Below are positions 1 through 9,718 of a DNA stretch of 49,232 bases, piece after piece. Source of the stretch: Oscillospiraceae bacterium (GTDB taxonomy: Bacteria > Bacillota > Clostridia > Oscillospirales > Oscillospiraceae); the NCBI GenBank assembly GCA_015068065.1, contig SVLE01000011.1, forward strand, positions 1 to 49,232, read 5' to 3'. The stretch's first letter is position 1, and each line of letters opens with the position of its first letter. The translations under genes were made by a program, and so were the position numbers. Below the pieces are notes generated by a model, which worked only from the letters and a program-made list of their open reading frames with translations, did no database searches and was not told where the DNA came from.

Positions 1-1
1 T

Positions 2-1510
<1,509 letters not shown>

Positions 1511-1526
1511 AGTTAATATAACTGAC

Positions 1527-1554
1527 AAGCCCCGGCTCATTTGAGCCGGGGCTT
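1527..1554 (+). terminator. Rho-independent terminator of hppA
   Basis: A perfect 12-bp stem (AAGCCCCGGCTC / GAGCCGGGGCTT) with a 4-base loop begins 16 bases after the hppA stop. The following tract (GATTGTTACTCTTTC) is only moderately T-rich, so termination may be imperfect. Confidence 0.8.
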
Positions 1555-1559
1555 GATTG

Positions 1560-1988
1560 TTACTCTTTCTTTTCTTCTTCCTTCTGAACCTTATCCAGAA
1601 ATTCCACAAGAGGTTGTTCCAGTGTCAGACTGTTGCCCAGCGGGTTTACGACCAGTCCCTGCGCAGACTTGTCCTTCAAAATCATGCGCGCATAGTCGGC
1701 AAAGGTAAGCACCAGCGTCTGCTGGTCCGGTTTGTCAAAGCATCGCTTCAGCTCCTCCAAATCGGTAAACGCAGGAAAAAACATCCTGTCGTCCTGCGTG
1801 CTGATCAGCTGGAAGTGGATCTGCGCATCTCCTTTCCCCTGCGTCACACTCACCGGAGCGAGGAGCTGGGCCTTCAGCAGCAGCTGAAGGGTGACCATCT
1901 GTTCTTCACGGCCATGTTCCCCTTTATGCATACGTTCCATAGCCTGCTTCAAAGCAGGATTGGAAATAGGCTGTACCTTTTCACTCAT
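1560..1988 (-). CDS. SseB-like N-terminal domain protein
   Basis: 142 aa, soluble, no signal peptide. The order of features (charged N-terminus, LLKAQLLAPV, FPAFTDLEELKRC, LVLTFADYARMIL, GLVVNPLGNSLTL) matches the SseB protein N-terminal domain family, a widespread bacterial domain of unclear biochemical role. The C-terminus is a run of Lys/Glu. The start has AGGAG nine bases upstream. It begins 15 bases after the amidohydrolase stop and probably shares that transcript. Family assignment is from motif pattern; no specific function is proposed. Confidence 0.7.
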   Translation of the reverse strand: MSEKVQPISNPALKQAMERMHKGEHGREEQMVTLQLLLKAQLLAPVSVTQGKGDAQIHFQLISTQDDRMFFPAFTDLEELKRCFDKPDQQTLVLTFADYARMILKDKSAQGLVVNPLGNSLTLEQPLVEFLDKVQKEEEKKE

Positions 1989-2003
1989 ATACGATTTCTC
2001 CTG

Positions 2004-2849
2004 TCATACACCAAGTAGCTTCCGAGCATTTTCGCCCAGAATGGCCCGTTTTTCTTCCGGGGTCAGCGGCAACGCCTCAATATAGGCAAGTTCCTCCTTC
2101 TGCCCTCTCCATGGGCTGTCCGTGCCAAAGAAAATACGCTGCGCACCAAAAGAGCGCACCATGGACACAAACTCTTCTTCGCTCATCATGACCCGCTCTT
2201 CCGGAGCGTAGTAATCCTCCGGCTCAGACCGTACCAGCCCCAACACATAGGCGGTATCCAGTCCCACCGTGGGCAGGTCTGCAAGCTGATCGCACACCCG
2301 ATCCCAATTGTGCCAGCCGCCCATGTGTGCGGCGATTAGCTGAACCGGTCCGGCCGCCCTGACCGCACGACGAAGCATCTCTGGCGTACAGTTATCCTGA
2401 CCGGGAAATCCGATATCCTTTCCTGCATGAGTCATCACCACAAGTCCAAGCTCTCCCGCACGGGTAAGAATCCGCACATAGCGCGCATCGTCAATATTCA
2501 TCCCCTGATAAATCGGGTGAAGCTTAATACCCTTGAATCCGAGTCGTGCCACGCGATCCAGTTCATCTTTCCATTCCTCACAATCCGGGTGGATACAGCC
2601 AAAGGAAATCAGTCCCTCCCCCTGCTCATTTAGCTGGGCGGAGGCATCATTCACATGCGTCACCTGATGAGGATTGGTAGCCACAGGCATCACTACAGAT
2701 AATTCTACGCCGGCCGTCTTCATGGATTGCCGCAGTCCGTTCGCCGTTGCATCGGAAAACGGTCTGGTGTGGCTGGCCGCGCAAAGCTTTTCTATCGTCT
2801 TTTCCGCGATCTTGTCCGGGAATATGTGGGTGTGCAGGTCGATGATCAT
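2004..2849 (-). CDS. Amidohydrolase family protein (TIM-barrel metal hydrolase)
   Basis: 281 aa. It opens with IIDLHTHIFPD, the HxH metal-binding motif of the amidohydrolase-2 (PF04909) family, followed by GFKGIKLHPIYQG (the active-site strand), VMTHAG, LIAAHMGG and near the end FFGTDSPW (metal-binding Asp). The family includes decarboxylases and lactone hydrolases; the substrate cannot be read from sequence. I place the start at 2849 rather than at the longer frame to 2897 because AAAGGA lies eight bases before this ATG and because the HxH strand normally opens the protein. It follows the symporter gene but has its own promoter candidate, with a terminator-like hairpin between the two. Confidence 0.85.
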   Translation of the reverse strand: MIIDLHTHIFPDKIAEKTIEKLCAASHTRPFSDATANGLRQSMKTAGVELSVVMPVATNPHQVTHVNDASAQLNEQGEGLISFGCIHPDCEEWKDELDRVARLGFKGIKLHPIYQGMNIDDARYVRILTRAGELGLVVMTHAGKDIGFPGQDNCTPEMLRRAVRAAGPVQLIAAHMGGWHNWDRVCDQLADLPTVGLDTAYVLGLVRSEPEDYYAPEERVMMSEEEFVSMVRSFGAQRIFFGTDSPWRGQKEELAYIEALPLTPEEKRAILGENARKLLGV

Positions 2850-2875
2850 ACAATCTGTCCTTTCAGGGCGAAAGC

Positions 2876-2911
2876 AAAAACTGTGGCATACCGACAAAGT
2901 ATACCACAGTT
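2876..2911 (-). terminator. Terminator-like hairpin between symporter and amidohydrolase genes
   Basis: On the minus strand AACTGTGGTATAC and GTATGCCACAGTT form a 13-bp stem (one G-U pair) with a 7-base loop, followed by TTTTTG. It lies about 20 bases after the symporter stop and would end or attenuate that transcript. The 5' arm contains the -10 of the next promoter. Confidence 0.6.
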
Positions 2912-2926
2912 CTTTTCGTTTGGAAA
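2898..2926 (-). promoter_or_regulatory. Promoter candidate for the amidohydrolase-sseB pair
   Basis: On the minus strand TTTCCA, 17 bases, then TATACT with a TGG extended -10. The -35 is weak. The -10 sits inside the hairpin above. Confidence 0.45.
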
Positions 2927-2930
2927 GAGC

Positions 2931-4487
2931 TTACTTATGGTCTCCCAGAGCCCGGCTTCTGGGTACCAGCACCTTTTCCTCATAACAGGAGAAGGCATCC
3001 TCCACCAGCTTCTTATCCGGCTTGGCAGTAACCAGACTGACTGCCGGAACAATAATCAGACCCGCGACCATGCAGAAGGCACCGGCGTTGATGGGCGACT
3101 GAAGCAGGGCCGGGAAGCTGGCCTTCCAGAAGATATTGGCCATCATAAATACGCTGGAAAACAGAAAGCTGGCCCAGCAGGCAGCCTTGGTCGTTTTTTT
3201 CCAGTACAGACCGTACAGGAACGGCGCAAGGAACGCACCGGCCATGGCACCCCAGCTTACGCCCATCAACTGGGCAATAAAGGTAACGCTGGACTTGTAC
3301 TGGATAATGGCAAGCACCGCGGAAATAGCAATAAACACCACAATCAGGATGCGCATCACCAACAGCTGCTGTTTTTCCTTCATGTCCTTTACCACGTGCC
3401 CCTTCAAAAGATCCAGCGTCAGCGTGGAACTGGAGGTAAGTACCAGTGAAGACAGTGTGGACATGGATGCAGACAGCACCAGCACGATGACCACCGCAAT
3501 CAGAATATCGGGCAGACCGGACAGCATGGCGGGAATCACGCTGTCAAAGCCGTCCGCGGCGATGTCGATCCTGTCAGAGAACAGCCGGCCAAAACCGCCC
3601 AGAAAGTAGCAGCCGCCGGCTACAATCAGCGCAAAGGCAGTGGAGACCACGGTGCCGGTTTTAATGGACTTCTCACTCTTGATGGCGTAGAACTTCTGCA
3701 CCATCTGCGGTAGGCCCCAGGTACCCAGAGAGGTCAGGATGACCACGCCCAGCAGGTTGACCGGGTCAGGTCCAAAGAAGGAGGCAAACACACCAGGGAC
3801 CTCAGAGATCGCAGAGTCGCTTACCCGGGCAAGTCCCTCCAGGGCCGCCATAAAACCGCCCTGACTGTTCAGCACCGCGGCAATAACGGCCACAATGCCC
3901 ACCAGCATAATAATACCCTGAATGAAATCGTTGATGGCAGTGGCCATGTAGCCGCCGGCGATCACATACACGCCGGTAAGTATTGCCATAACGATCACAC
4001 ACACGGAGTAGTCAAACATGGGAAAGGCCATGGCAAACAGCCGGGACAGGCCGTTGTACAGGCTGGCGGTGTAAGGAATCATAAAGACGAACACGATCAC
4101 CGAGGCGGCAATCTTCAGGGCCGGGGCGTTAAACCGCTTGCCGAAAAATTCCGGCATGGTTGCACTGTCCAGATGTTGGGTCATGACCCGGGTCCGACGA
4201 CCAAGGACCACCCATGCCAGCAGAGAACCCAGAATAGCGTTGCCGATGCCGGCCCACGTGGCGGCGATGCCGTACTTCCAGCCAAACTGTCCGGCATACC
4301 CCACAAATACCACCGCGGAAAAATAGGATGTACCGTAGGCAAAGGCTGTCAGCCACGGGCCAACGGAGCGCCCGCCCAGAACAAATCCGTTTACATCGGT
4401 AGCGTTCTTCCGGCAATAGAGGCCAATGCCAATCATAACACTGAAGAAGACAATTAGCATGGCAACTTTGATAAACACGAGAATCAT
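2931..4487 (-). CDS. Sodium:solute symporter family transporter
   Basis: 518 aa, about 13 hydrophobic segments. It belongs to the SSS family (LeuT fold): FVLGGRSVGPWLTAFAYGTSYFSAVVFVG is the TM2-3 region, AGGYMATAINDFIQG the conserved family motif in the middle and GCYFLGGFGR the later loop. SSS members import proline, pantothenate, sialic acid and other solutes with Na+; the substrate here is not readable. I use the Met at 4487 (MILVFIK), directly before the first helix; the frame stays open to 4586 but that extension is not typical and would overlap the promoter. GGAAG lies 7 bases upstream. The downstream amidohydrolase could act on the imported compound, which is inference. Confidence 0.88.
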   Translation of the reverse strand: MILVFIKVAMLIVFFSVMIGIGLYCRKNATDVNGFVLGGRSVGPWLTAFAYGTSYFSAVVFVGYAGQFGWKYGIAATWAGIGNAILGSLLAWVVLGRRTRVMTQHLDSATMPEFFGKRFNAPALKIAASVIVFVFMIPYTASLYNGLSRLFAMAFPMFDYSVCVIVMAILTGVYVIAGGYMATAINDFIQGIIMLVGIVAVIAAVLNSQGGFMAALEGLARVSDSAISEVPGVFASFFGPDPVNLLGVVILTSLGTWGLPQMVQKFYAIKSEKSIKTGTVVSTAFALIVAGGCYFLGGFGRLFSDRIDIAADGFDSVIPAMLSGLPDILIAVVIVLVLSASMSTLSSLVLTSSSTLTLDLLKGHVVKDMKEKQQLLVMRILIVVFIAISAVLAIIQYKSSVTFIAQLMGVSWGAMAGAFLAPFLYGLYWKKTTKAACWASFLFSSVFMMANIFWKASFPALLQSPINAGAFCMVAGLIIVPAVSLVTAKPDKKLVEDAFSCYEEKVLVPRSRALGDHK

Positions 4488-4527
4488 TTCCTTTCTTCCA
4501 CGATACTTCATCGCTTTTATGTGTTGA

Positions 4528-4556
4528 AGTGTAACACTTAAAAGCATTAAAGTCAA
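4528..4556 (-). promoter_or_regulatory. Promoter of the symporter gene with an overlapping palindrome
   Basis: On the minus strand TTGACT, 17 bases, TACACT with TG one base before it. A palindrome AAGTGT-A-ACACTT (4527-4539) overlaps the -10 and is a plausible repressor site. Confidence 0.65.
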
Positions 4557-4570
4557 TGCCCTTTTACAAA

Positions 4571-4613
4571 AAATTTTTCGGGGCATATTTCCCTGTGGAA
4601 ATACGCCCCGAAA
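4571..4613 (-). terminator. Rho-independent terminator of pyk
   Basis: A 9-bp stem TTTCGGGGC/GCCCCGAAA plus seven further pairs after one mismatch, with loop CTGT, starts one base after the pyk stop. The minus-strand 3' side runs into AAAAATTTTTTGT. Confidence 0.85.
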
Positions 4614-4614
4614 G

Positions 4615-6042
4615 TCAATTTTTCTGTATAATGTGGGCCTTTACCAGATTGGTGGAGCCCGCTCTTCCCAACGGAACTCCGGCGGCAATGACCACCACGT
4701 CACCCGGAACGACCAGCTTTTCTTTCAGTGCCACCTCGGCGGACAGGGAGAAAATACGGTCAGTGGAGTTGACTTCACCGGTAAGAAACGGGATCACCCC
4801 CCAGTTCAGTGCCAACTGACGGCGCACCTTCTCCTGCACGGTGAGTGCGGCCACGGGACAGGCCGGTCGGAAACGCGCGATCATACGTGCGGTATGACCG
4901 GTGTGGGTAGCCACCACAACAGCCTTGGCTTCCAGATCCATCGCCGCTTTACAGCAGGTATGGGTAATCGCGTCATTGATGTTGCCCATCACGGTATATT
5001 GCCGTTTCTGGAAACGGCGCCAGTAGTGAATAGAGTCCTCCGCATCGGTGACGATGCGCACCATGGCACGCAGGGCTTCAATGGGATACTTGCCGCTGGC
5101 TGTCTCGCCCGAGAGCATGACACAGCTGGTGCCGTCAAAAACAGCATTTGCCACATCGGACACTTCCGCTCTGGTGGGACGTGGATTGCGCATCATGGAA
5201 TCCAGCATTTGGGTTGCGGTAATGACGGGCTTGCCCGCTTCCATTCCCTTCTGGATCATCCGTTTTTGCAGAATCGGCACCTTAGACGCCGAGATCTCGA
5301 CCCCAAGATCGCCCCGGGCCACCATGATACCGTCTGCCGCGTCCAGAATGGGCTGCATATTGTCCACGCCCTCCTGGTTCTCGATTTTGGCAATGATCTT
5401 CACATCATCTCCGCCGCAGTCATGAAGCACCTTGCGTACAGCCTCCACGTCAGCCGCCTGACGCACAAATGAGGCCGCAATATAGTCAAAATCTTGCTCC
5501 ACGGCAAAGCGAATGTCTTCTATATCCTTTTCCGTCAGCGCCGGCAGGCGGATATGGACGCCGGGAATGTTGATGGACTTATTGGCAGACAGAATGCCGC
5601 CGTTTTCCACCCGACACAGAATATCCTGTCCCTCTACACGCTCCACCAGAATGGCTACCAGTCCGTCGTCAATGAGGATCTGCTGTCCCGCTTTCAATTC
5701 CTCGTGCAGATGCGGATAGGTAACCGAAACACGTGTTTTGTCCCCCACAATGTCCCGGGTCGTCAGGGTAAACGGATCCCCCGCGCTCAATTCGATACTC
5801 TTATCCGCAAAGCTTTTGATGCGGATCTCCGGTCCTTTTGTATCCAGAATAGTGGCAACCGGACAGCCCAGGGTGTCCCGAATACCCTTGAGCCGGTTGA
5901 GGCGTACCAGATGCTCCTCGTGGGTTCCATGGGAAAAATTAAAACGGGCGGCGTTCATGCCCTCCCGAATCAGAGCGAGCATCATCTCCTCGCTGTCCAC
6001 GGCAGGCCCCAGCGTGCAGATGATTTTGGTTTTTCTCAGCAT
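4615..6042 (-). CDS. pyk: Pyruvate kinase
   Basis: 475 aa. It catalyses phosphoenolpyruvate + ADP to pyruvate + ATP, the last glycolytic step. Visible motifs: TKIICTLGPA and MNAARFNFSHG at the N-terminus, the B-domain insertion near residues 70-170, the active-site signature IIAKIENQEGVDN (catalytic Lys), MVARGDLGVE, and the C-terminal domain with VVATHTGHTARMIARFRP. Length matches the short form without the extra PEP-utiliser domain found in Bacillus. Of two nearby ATGs I choose 6042: AAGGAGG is seven bases upstream of it but only one base from the ATG at 6048. A TATAAT box at 6073-6078 (minus) is a possible -10 with no clear -35. Monocistronic, bounded by a strong terminator. Confidence 0.97.
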   Translation of the reverse strand: MLRKTKIICTLGPAVDSEEMMLALIREGMNAARFNFSHGTHEEHLVRLNRLKGIRDTLGCPVATILDTKGPEIRIKSFADKSIELSAGDPFTLTTRDIVGDKTRVSVTYPHLHEELKAGQQILIDDGLVAILVERVEGQDILCRVENGGILSANKSINIPGVHIRLPALTEKDIEDIRFAVEQDFDYIAASFVRQAADVEAVRKVLHDCGGDDVKIIAKIENQEGVDNMQPILDAADGIMVARGDLGVEISASKVPILQKRMIQKGMEAGKPVITATQMLDSMMRNPRPTRAEVSDVANAVFDGTSCVMLSGETASGKYPIEALRAMVRIVTDAEDSIHYWRRFQKRQYTVMGNINDAITHTCCKAAMDLEAKAVVVATHTGHTARMIARFRPACPVAALTVQEKVRRQLALNWGVIPFLTGEVNSTDRIFSLSAEVALKEKLVVPGDVVVIAAGVPLGRAGSTNLVKAHIIQKN

Positions 6043-6155
6043 ATACATTCCTCCTTCGGAATTACGTTCTCCATTATACTGGAAAAATTCTCATCTCGAT
6101 AGAGGTAAAACTGCTGAAATTATGTCCACTTCACCGGAAAACTAGTCGATGTAAA

Positions 6156-6182
6156 ACAGGAGCTGCCAATGGCAGCTCCTGT
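6156..6182 (-). terminator. Terminator of the sdpRI-like pair
   Basis: Perfect 12-bp stem ACAGGAGCTGCC / GGCAGCTCCTGT with loop AAT, followed on the minus strand by TTTTAC. Confidence 0.65.
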
Positions 6183-6200
6183 AACTGTGAAATCACAGTT
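6183..6200. repeat. Palindrome over the SdpI-like stop codon
   Basis: AACTGTGA-AA-TCACAGTT, two perfect 8-base arms, contains the stop codon of the SdpI-like gene and abuts the terminator hairpin. It could be a second mRNA hairpin. Confidence 0.55.
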
Positions 6201-7278
6201 GCTTGATTTTTAACATCTCGTAGACTTCCCTTGTCTTTTGCGTATCAGGCCCATTCAAAACAAGGATTTTGCCAGCTACTGTCAGCACCACGCAGGCTTC
6301 GCATCCGGTATAGGAATAGCGGGTGTAGTTTCCGAATTCCTCGTTGCGAAAGGCACCCGTAAGCAGACGTGCGCTGCCCAAACCATTCGTTCTTAACCCT
6401 CTATTGTCATTGTCCCGGTATTCAATCTTCTCAATGGCATCATATTCCACCGTAAGATCGAACCAATAGTCGGCTTCAATGGTAAACGACTCTCCCCCAT
6501 AGTTTATATCAATATCTCCGGTGAACATGATGAGCCCCACAAAAACAAGGACACCAGCAAGACCGATCAGGGATATCATCTTAACTTTTTTACTCACTTT
6601 GCTTTTGGGAACGGGCGTAATGACCGCAGTACCCTCTCTCACCTGTTTCTTATAATACAGATAGGAATATACAATAGGGAGCACAACAAGTGTGATGATC
6701 GAACCAACCATCCCCCAGAGTGCGATACCATCAGGCAAGAACACACAGGTCAACAGCAGCAGCCCGCCAACAACCCAAACCTTGCCGCCAAAGCGATGGG
6801 TGGCATTCCAGTTCTCTTCATTTTCCAGTGTCCACTTCACCTTGATGCCGATGGTGTAATTCTGCTTGCACTTTGGCAAGTAGTTTCCGATAACAATAAA
6901 AACAGTTCCCATCAGCAGATTGGTGATCAGGTAAGGCTGAAACTCTTTGCCAAGAGAAACCCCATAAACCACGCCGTTGGCAAACAGCGATACGATCGGA
7001 GTGATCCAGATAACCAATCCAAACATCTTTTTGTTCTGCCCCTTATTCTTGGGGTCCAATGCGGTACAAAAAACACACAGCCAATGGACCGCAAGGATGG
7101 AAAGAGGCAGCACAAAAACAGCAAAAGCACGGCTGCTCCAACCGTCGGCAGCTCCATTAATCCCCCAGTGTGTTACCATTTGCTCGGGAAGCTCATTCCA
7201 AAACAGCGCCCCAAAGAGAACCGGCAGCAGTATGGCCATGGACGAAGCAAGCAGCTTCCATTTGTTATCCCTGATCAT
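6193..7278 (-). CDS. SdpI-like membrane protein with DUF1648 and PH-like C-terminus
   Basis: 361 aa. The N-terminal part (KLLASSMAILLPVLFGALFW, then PEQMVTHWGINGAADGWSS) is a DUF1648 domain; the middle (TVFIVIGNYLPKCKQNYTIGIK, then ENEENWNATHRFGGKVWVVGG) is the SdpI immunity-family signature; six to seven hydrophobic segments follow. The last ~110 residues after VKMISLIGLAGVLVF look like a small exposed beta-rich domain. In Bacillus, SdpI confers immunity to a toxin and sequesters the SdpR repressor at the membrane (family knowledge). The start overlaps the end of the ArsR gene by 14 bases, as in sdpRI. No toxin gene is nearby, so immunity is not shown. Base composition is a little lower in GC than the neighbours. 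Confidence 0.8.
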   Translation of the reverse strand: MIRDNKWKLLASSMAILLPVLFGALFWNELPEQMVTHWGINGAADGWSSRAFAVFVLPLSILAVHWLCVFCTALDPKNKGQNKKMFGLVIWITPIVSLFANGVVYGVSLGKEFQPYLITNLLMGTVFIVIGNYLPKCKQNYTIGIKVKWTLENEENWNATHRFGGKVWVVGGLLLLTCVFLPDGIALWGMVGSIITLVVLPIVYSYLYYKKQVREGTAVITPVPKSKVSKKVKMISLIGLAGVLVFVGLIMFTGDIDINYGGESFTIEADYWFDLTVEYDAIEKIEYRDNDNRGLRTNGLGSARLLTGAFRNEEFGNYTRYSYTGCEACVVLTVAGKILVLNGPDTQKTREVYEMLKIKQL

Positions 7279-7546
7279 TGTTTTCCTCTCCTTTCAGGCC
7301 GGTGATCCACAGCATAATTTCTTCCAATACGGATACGTTCAGCTCGTAGAAAATAAATTGGCCCTCCCGGGCATCGCGTACCAGATCTGCCTCCTTTAAA
7401 ACGGACAGATGCCTGGATATGGACGCCGCAGTCACCGGAAAATGACTGTTGATCTCTCCGGCAGACATTCTCCCTCTTTTCAGCAAATTCAGTATTTCCC
7501 GGCGAATGGGATCGGCAAGAGCTCTCATTGTCTGCTGCAGTGCCAT
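7265..7546 (-). CDS. ArsR-family (SdpR-like) autorepressor
   Basis: 93 aa winged-helix regulator: ALADPIRREILNLLKRGRMSAGEI, then the recognition helix region TAASISRHLSVLKEADLV and the wing AREGQFIFYELN. It lacks the CxC metal site of metal-sensing ArsR proteins, which fits SdpR. The start at 7546 has GAGGTG seven bases upstream; the frame is open to 7567 but that start would fall in the operator. It overlaps and probably controls the SdpI-like gene and its own promoter. Confidence 0.82.
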   Translation of the reverse strand: MALQQTMRALADPIRREILNLLKRGRMSAGEINSHFPVTAASISRHLSVLKEADLVRDAREGQFIFYELNVSVLEEIMLWITGLKGEENNDQG

Positions 7547-7563
7547 GCTGTCACCTCTTTTTA

Positions 7564-7587
7564 ACATTTAACCTAATTGTTAAGTGT
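7564..7587. promoter_or_regulatory. Candidate SdpR-like operator
   Basis: ACATTTAAC-6-GTTAAGTGT, an inverted repeat with one mismatch, directly downstream of the -10 so that a bound dimer would cover the start site. Confidence 0.55.
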
Positions 7588-7616
7588 AGTATACACGCAG
7601 TCTCCAACGTTGTCAA
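7588..7616 (-). promoter_or_regulatory. Strong sigma-A-type promoter of the sdpRI-like pair
   Basis: On the minus strand TTGACA, 17 bases, TATACT. This is close to consensus. Confidence 0.85.
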
Positions 7617-7643
7617 CCGGACATTTGCTTCCAGTTCAGACAA

Positions 7644-7679
7644 AAAGTGGCAGCAGCCTGAATAGGCTGCTGCCACTTT
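7644..7679 (-). terminator. Terminator of the ddl-to-aminopeptidase operon
   Basis: Perfect 16-bp stem (AAAGTGGCAGCAGCCT and its complement) with loop GAAT, followed on the minus strand by TTG; the T-run is part of the stem. It lies 14 bases after the aminopeptidase stop. Confidence 0.85.
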
Positions 7680-7693
7680 CGAAATATTTTTCG

Positions 7694-9106
7694 TTATTCC
7701 TCTTCAAAAATTACTTTCATGCCACGATAGGTCATATAGCAGTCCAGCTTGCCCACTGTCTCAAAGGGGGCGTGCATGGACAGAACCGGCACACCGGCAT
7801 CAATGGTGTCAATATTTCGGTTGGCCATATAACAGGCCACGGTGCCGCCGCCGCCGGCGTCCACCTTGCCCAGCTCCGCCATCTGCCAGACCACACCCGC
7901 CTTGTCCAGCACGCGGCGCACATAGCCCACCACTTCGGCAGAGGCATCGGAGGCGCCGGATTTGCCCCGGGCCCCGGTGTACTTGCACAGACCCATGCCA
8001 TAGTTGACCAGCGCGCTGTTGCGCTTTTCGTAGACCTCGGCATAATCCGGGTCATAGGCGGCCGTCACATCAGCAGACAGGCAGAACGAGCGCTCAAAGC
8101 ACACATCAAGACGCACCTGCTGGCTTTCACACAGATCACCCACGAACGTATCAAAGGCGGAGGACTGCATGCCACTCACGCCCTCGGAGCCGATCTCTTC
8201 CTTGTCCGCCAGCATACACACGGCAGTACGCTCAGGAACATCCAGTTCCAGAAGCGCCGCAAGAGAAGCATAGGCACACACCCGGTCATCGTGACCGTAA
8301 GCGCCGATCAGAGAGCGGTCAAAGCCGATATCACACGCCTTATAGGCAGGAACGGCAGCCAGTTCGGCAGAAATAAAGTCCTCCTCCACCATGCCGTACT
8401 TACGGTTGAGCAGGTCCAGAACTGCGATTTTCACCCGGTCGGAGTCTTCGTCATCGGCCAGAGGACGGCTGCCCACCAGAATGTTTAGGTTCTCTGCAGG
8501 GAACGCCTCATTCAGCTTCTTTCCGGCCTGACTTGCCCCAAGGTGGGGCAGCAGATCGGTAATGGTAAACAGGGGGTCCCCCGCTTCGCTGCCCACACTG
8601 ACATTCAGGCTCGTGCCATCCTTGAGCACCACCACGCCGTGCAGTTCCAGAGGAATGGTCATCCACTGATATTTGCGGATCCCACCGTAATAGTGTGTCT
8701 TGAAAAAGGCCAGTTCCTCCGCCTCGTACAGGGGATTCTGCTTCAGGTCCAGACGGGGAGAATCAATGTGAGCGGCGGCAATATTCACGCCATGCTCCAG
8801 CCCCTTGCGGCCCATAACGGCCAGCATGATCGCTTTACCGCGATTGATGCGGTACACCTTGTCGCCGGGCTTGAGAGCCATACCGCGCTCATAAGCGCGG
8901 AAACCCGCCGCCTCAGCCATGGCCACGGTGTAATCCACGCACTCCCGCTCCGTCTTGCCTGCGTCCAGATACTTCTTGTACCCTTCGCAATAGGCTTCCA
9001 TTTTGTCCAAATCGCCCTCACGCAGGCAGTCATAGCCGTTCTTGCGCTTATACTGCAGTGCCTCACGAAGCTGCTTGCCTCGGCTCAGCTCCTTATTCTC
9101 TGCCAT
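7694..9106 (-). CDS. M18-family zinc aminopeptidase
   Basis: 470 aa cytoplasmic metallopeptidase removing N-terminal, often acidic, residues from peptides. Metal and catalytic motifs of M18 are all visible: AAAHIDSPRLD (His, Asp), DKEEIGSEG (Glu pair), SADVTAAYDPDY (Asp), GGGGTVACYMA and VLSMHAPFETVGKLD (C-terminal His ligand). Length fits the family. GGAGG is eight bases before the ATG. It is the last gene of a ten-gene run, 13 bases after coaE and before a strong terminator. Peptide recycling is a reasonable role; specificity is not readable. Confidence 0.92.
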   Translation of the reverse strand: MAENKELSRGKQLREALQYKRKNGYDCLREGDLDKMEAYCEGYKKYLDAGKTERECVDYTVAMAEAAGFRAYERGMALKPGDKVYRINRGKAIMLAVMGRKGLEHGVNIAAAHIDSPRLDLKQNPLYEAEELAFFKTHYYGGIRKYQWMTIPLELHGVVVLKDGTSLNVSVGSEAGDPLFTITDLLPHLGASQAGKKLNEAFPAENLNILVGSRPLADDEDSDRVKIAVLDLLNRKYGMVEEDFISAELAAVPAYKACDIGFDRSLIGAYGHDDRVCAYASLAALLELDVPERTAVCMLADKEEIGSEGVSGMQSSAFDTFVGDLCESQQVRLDVCFERSFCLSADVTAAYDPDYAEVYEKRNSALVNYGMGLCKYTGARGKSGASDASAEVVGYVRRVLDKAGVVWQMAELGKVDAGGGGTVACYMANRNIDTIDAGVPVLSMHAPFETVGKLDCYMTYRGMKVIFEEE

Positions 9107-9119
9107 ATTCTCGTCCTCC

Positions 9120-9716
9120 TCAAGTATTTAAAATCGTTCGGAACAGCGTCTCGGCGCGCAGGGCAAAGTCCTCCGCGCAGACACAGTCATTCATTAAAAC
9201 ATGCTCGCAGTTTGCCCTAAAATATTCATCCTTCTTCTGGGCGCTCACTCGCGCCCGGGCATATTCCTGCGAAATCCCCTCACGCAGACAGATGCGGCGG
9301 ATGCGTTCCTCCACCGGGGCAAGAACCGCCACAGTGGTGTCACAGCGCTCCCCCAGTCCGCTTTCGACCAGGGTAATGCCGTCTATGGCCGCAGCACGTT
9401 TCCCCTCCTGCCGGGCCTGTTCCAACAGGCTGTCAACCGCCTGCCCGATGCGAGGGTAAACGATCTCGTTCAGCTGTTCCAGCGCAGCCGGATCCCGAAA
9501 AACCACACTGCCAAGCTTCTTGCGCTCAAACAAACCCTTCTCGTCTTTTAGAGGGCCGAAGGCGTTCTCCAGTTCATTCTGTAAGGCTATATCACTTTTC
9601 AGCAATCCGTGGTAGACCGCATCACAGTCGATGATGGCAGCGCCCAATTTTTCCAGTTCATTCAGTGCCGTTGTCTTTCCCGCCCCCGTAGGGCCGGTAA
9701 TGCCGATGATGGTCAT
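9120..9716 (-). CDS. coaE: Dephospho-CoA kinase
   Basis: 198 aa. It phosphorylates dephospho-CoA with ATP, the last step of coenzyme A synthesis. P-loop GITGPTGAGKTTA at residues 5-17 (a Pro-Thr-Gly variant of the usual GxTGGxGSGK), AAIIDCDAVYH (substrate Asp) and the LID region RRICLREGISQEYARARVSAQ. The start at 9716 has GAGGT upstream and lies two bases after the Sua5 stop; the frame is open to 9800 but that would invade the Sua5 gene. Length matches CoaE. Confidence 0.9.
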   Translation of the reverse strand: MTIIGITGPTGAGKTTALNELEKLGAAIIDCDAVYHGLLKSDIALQNELENAFGPLKDEKGLFERKKLGSVVFRDPAALEQLNEIVYPRIGQAVDSLLEQARQEGKRAAAIDGITLVESGLGERCDTTVAVLAPVEERIRRICLREGISQEYARARVSAQKKDEYFRANCEHVLMNDCVCAEDFALRAETLFRTILNT

Positions 9717-9718
9717 AC

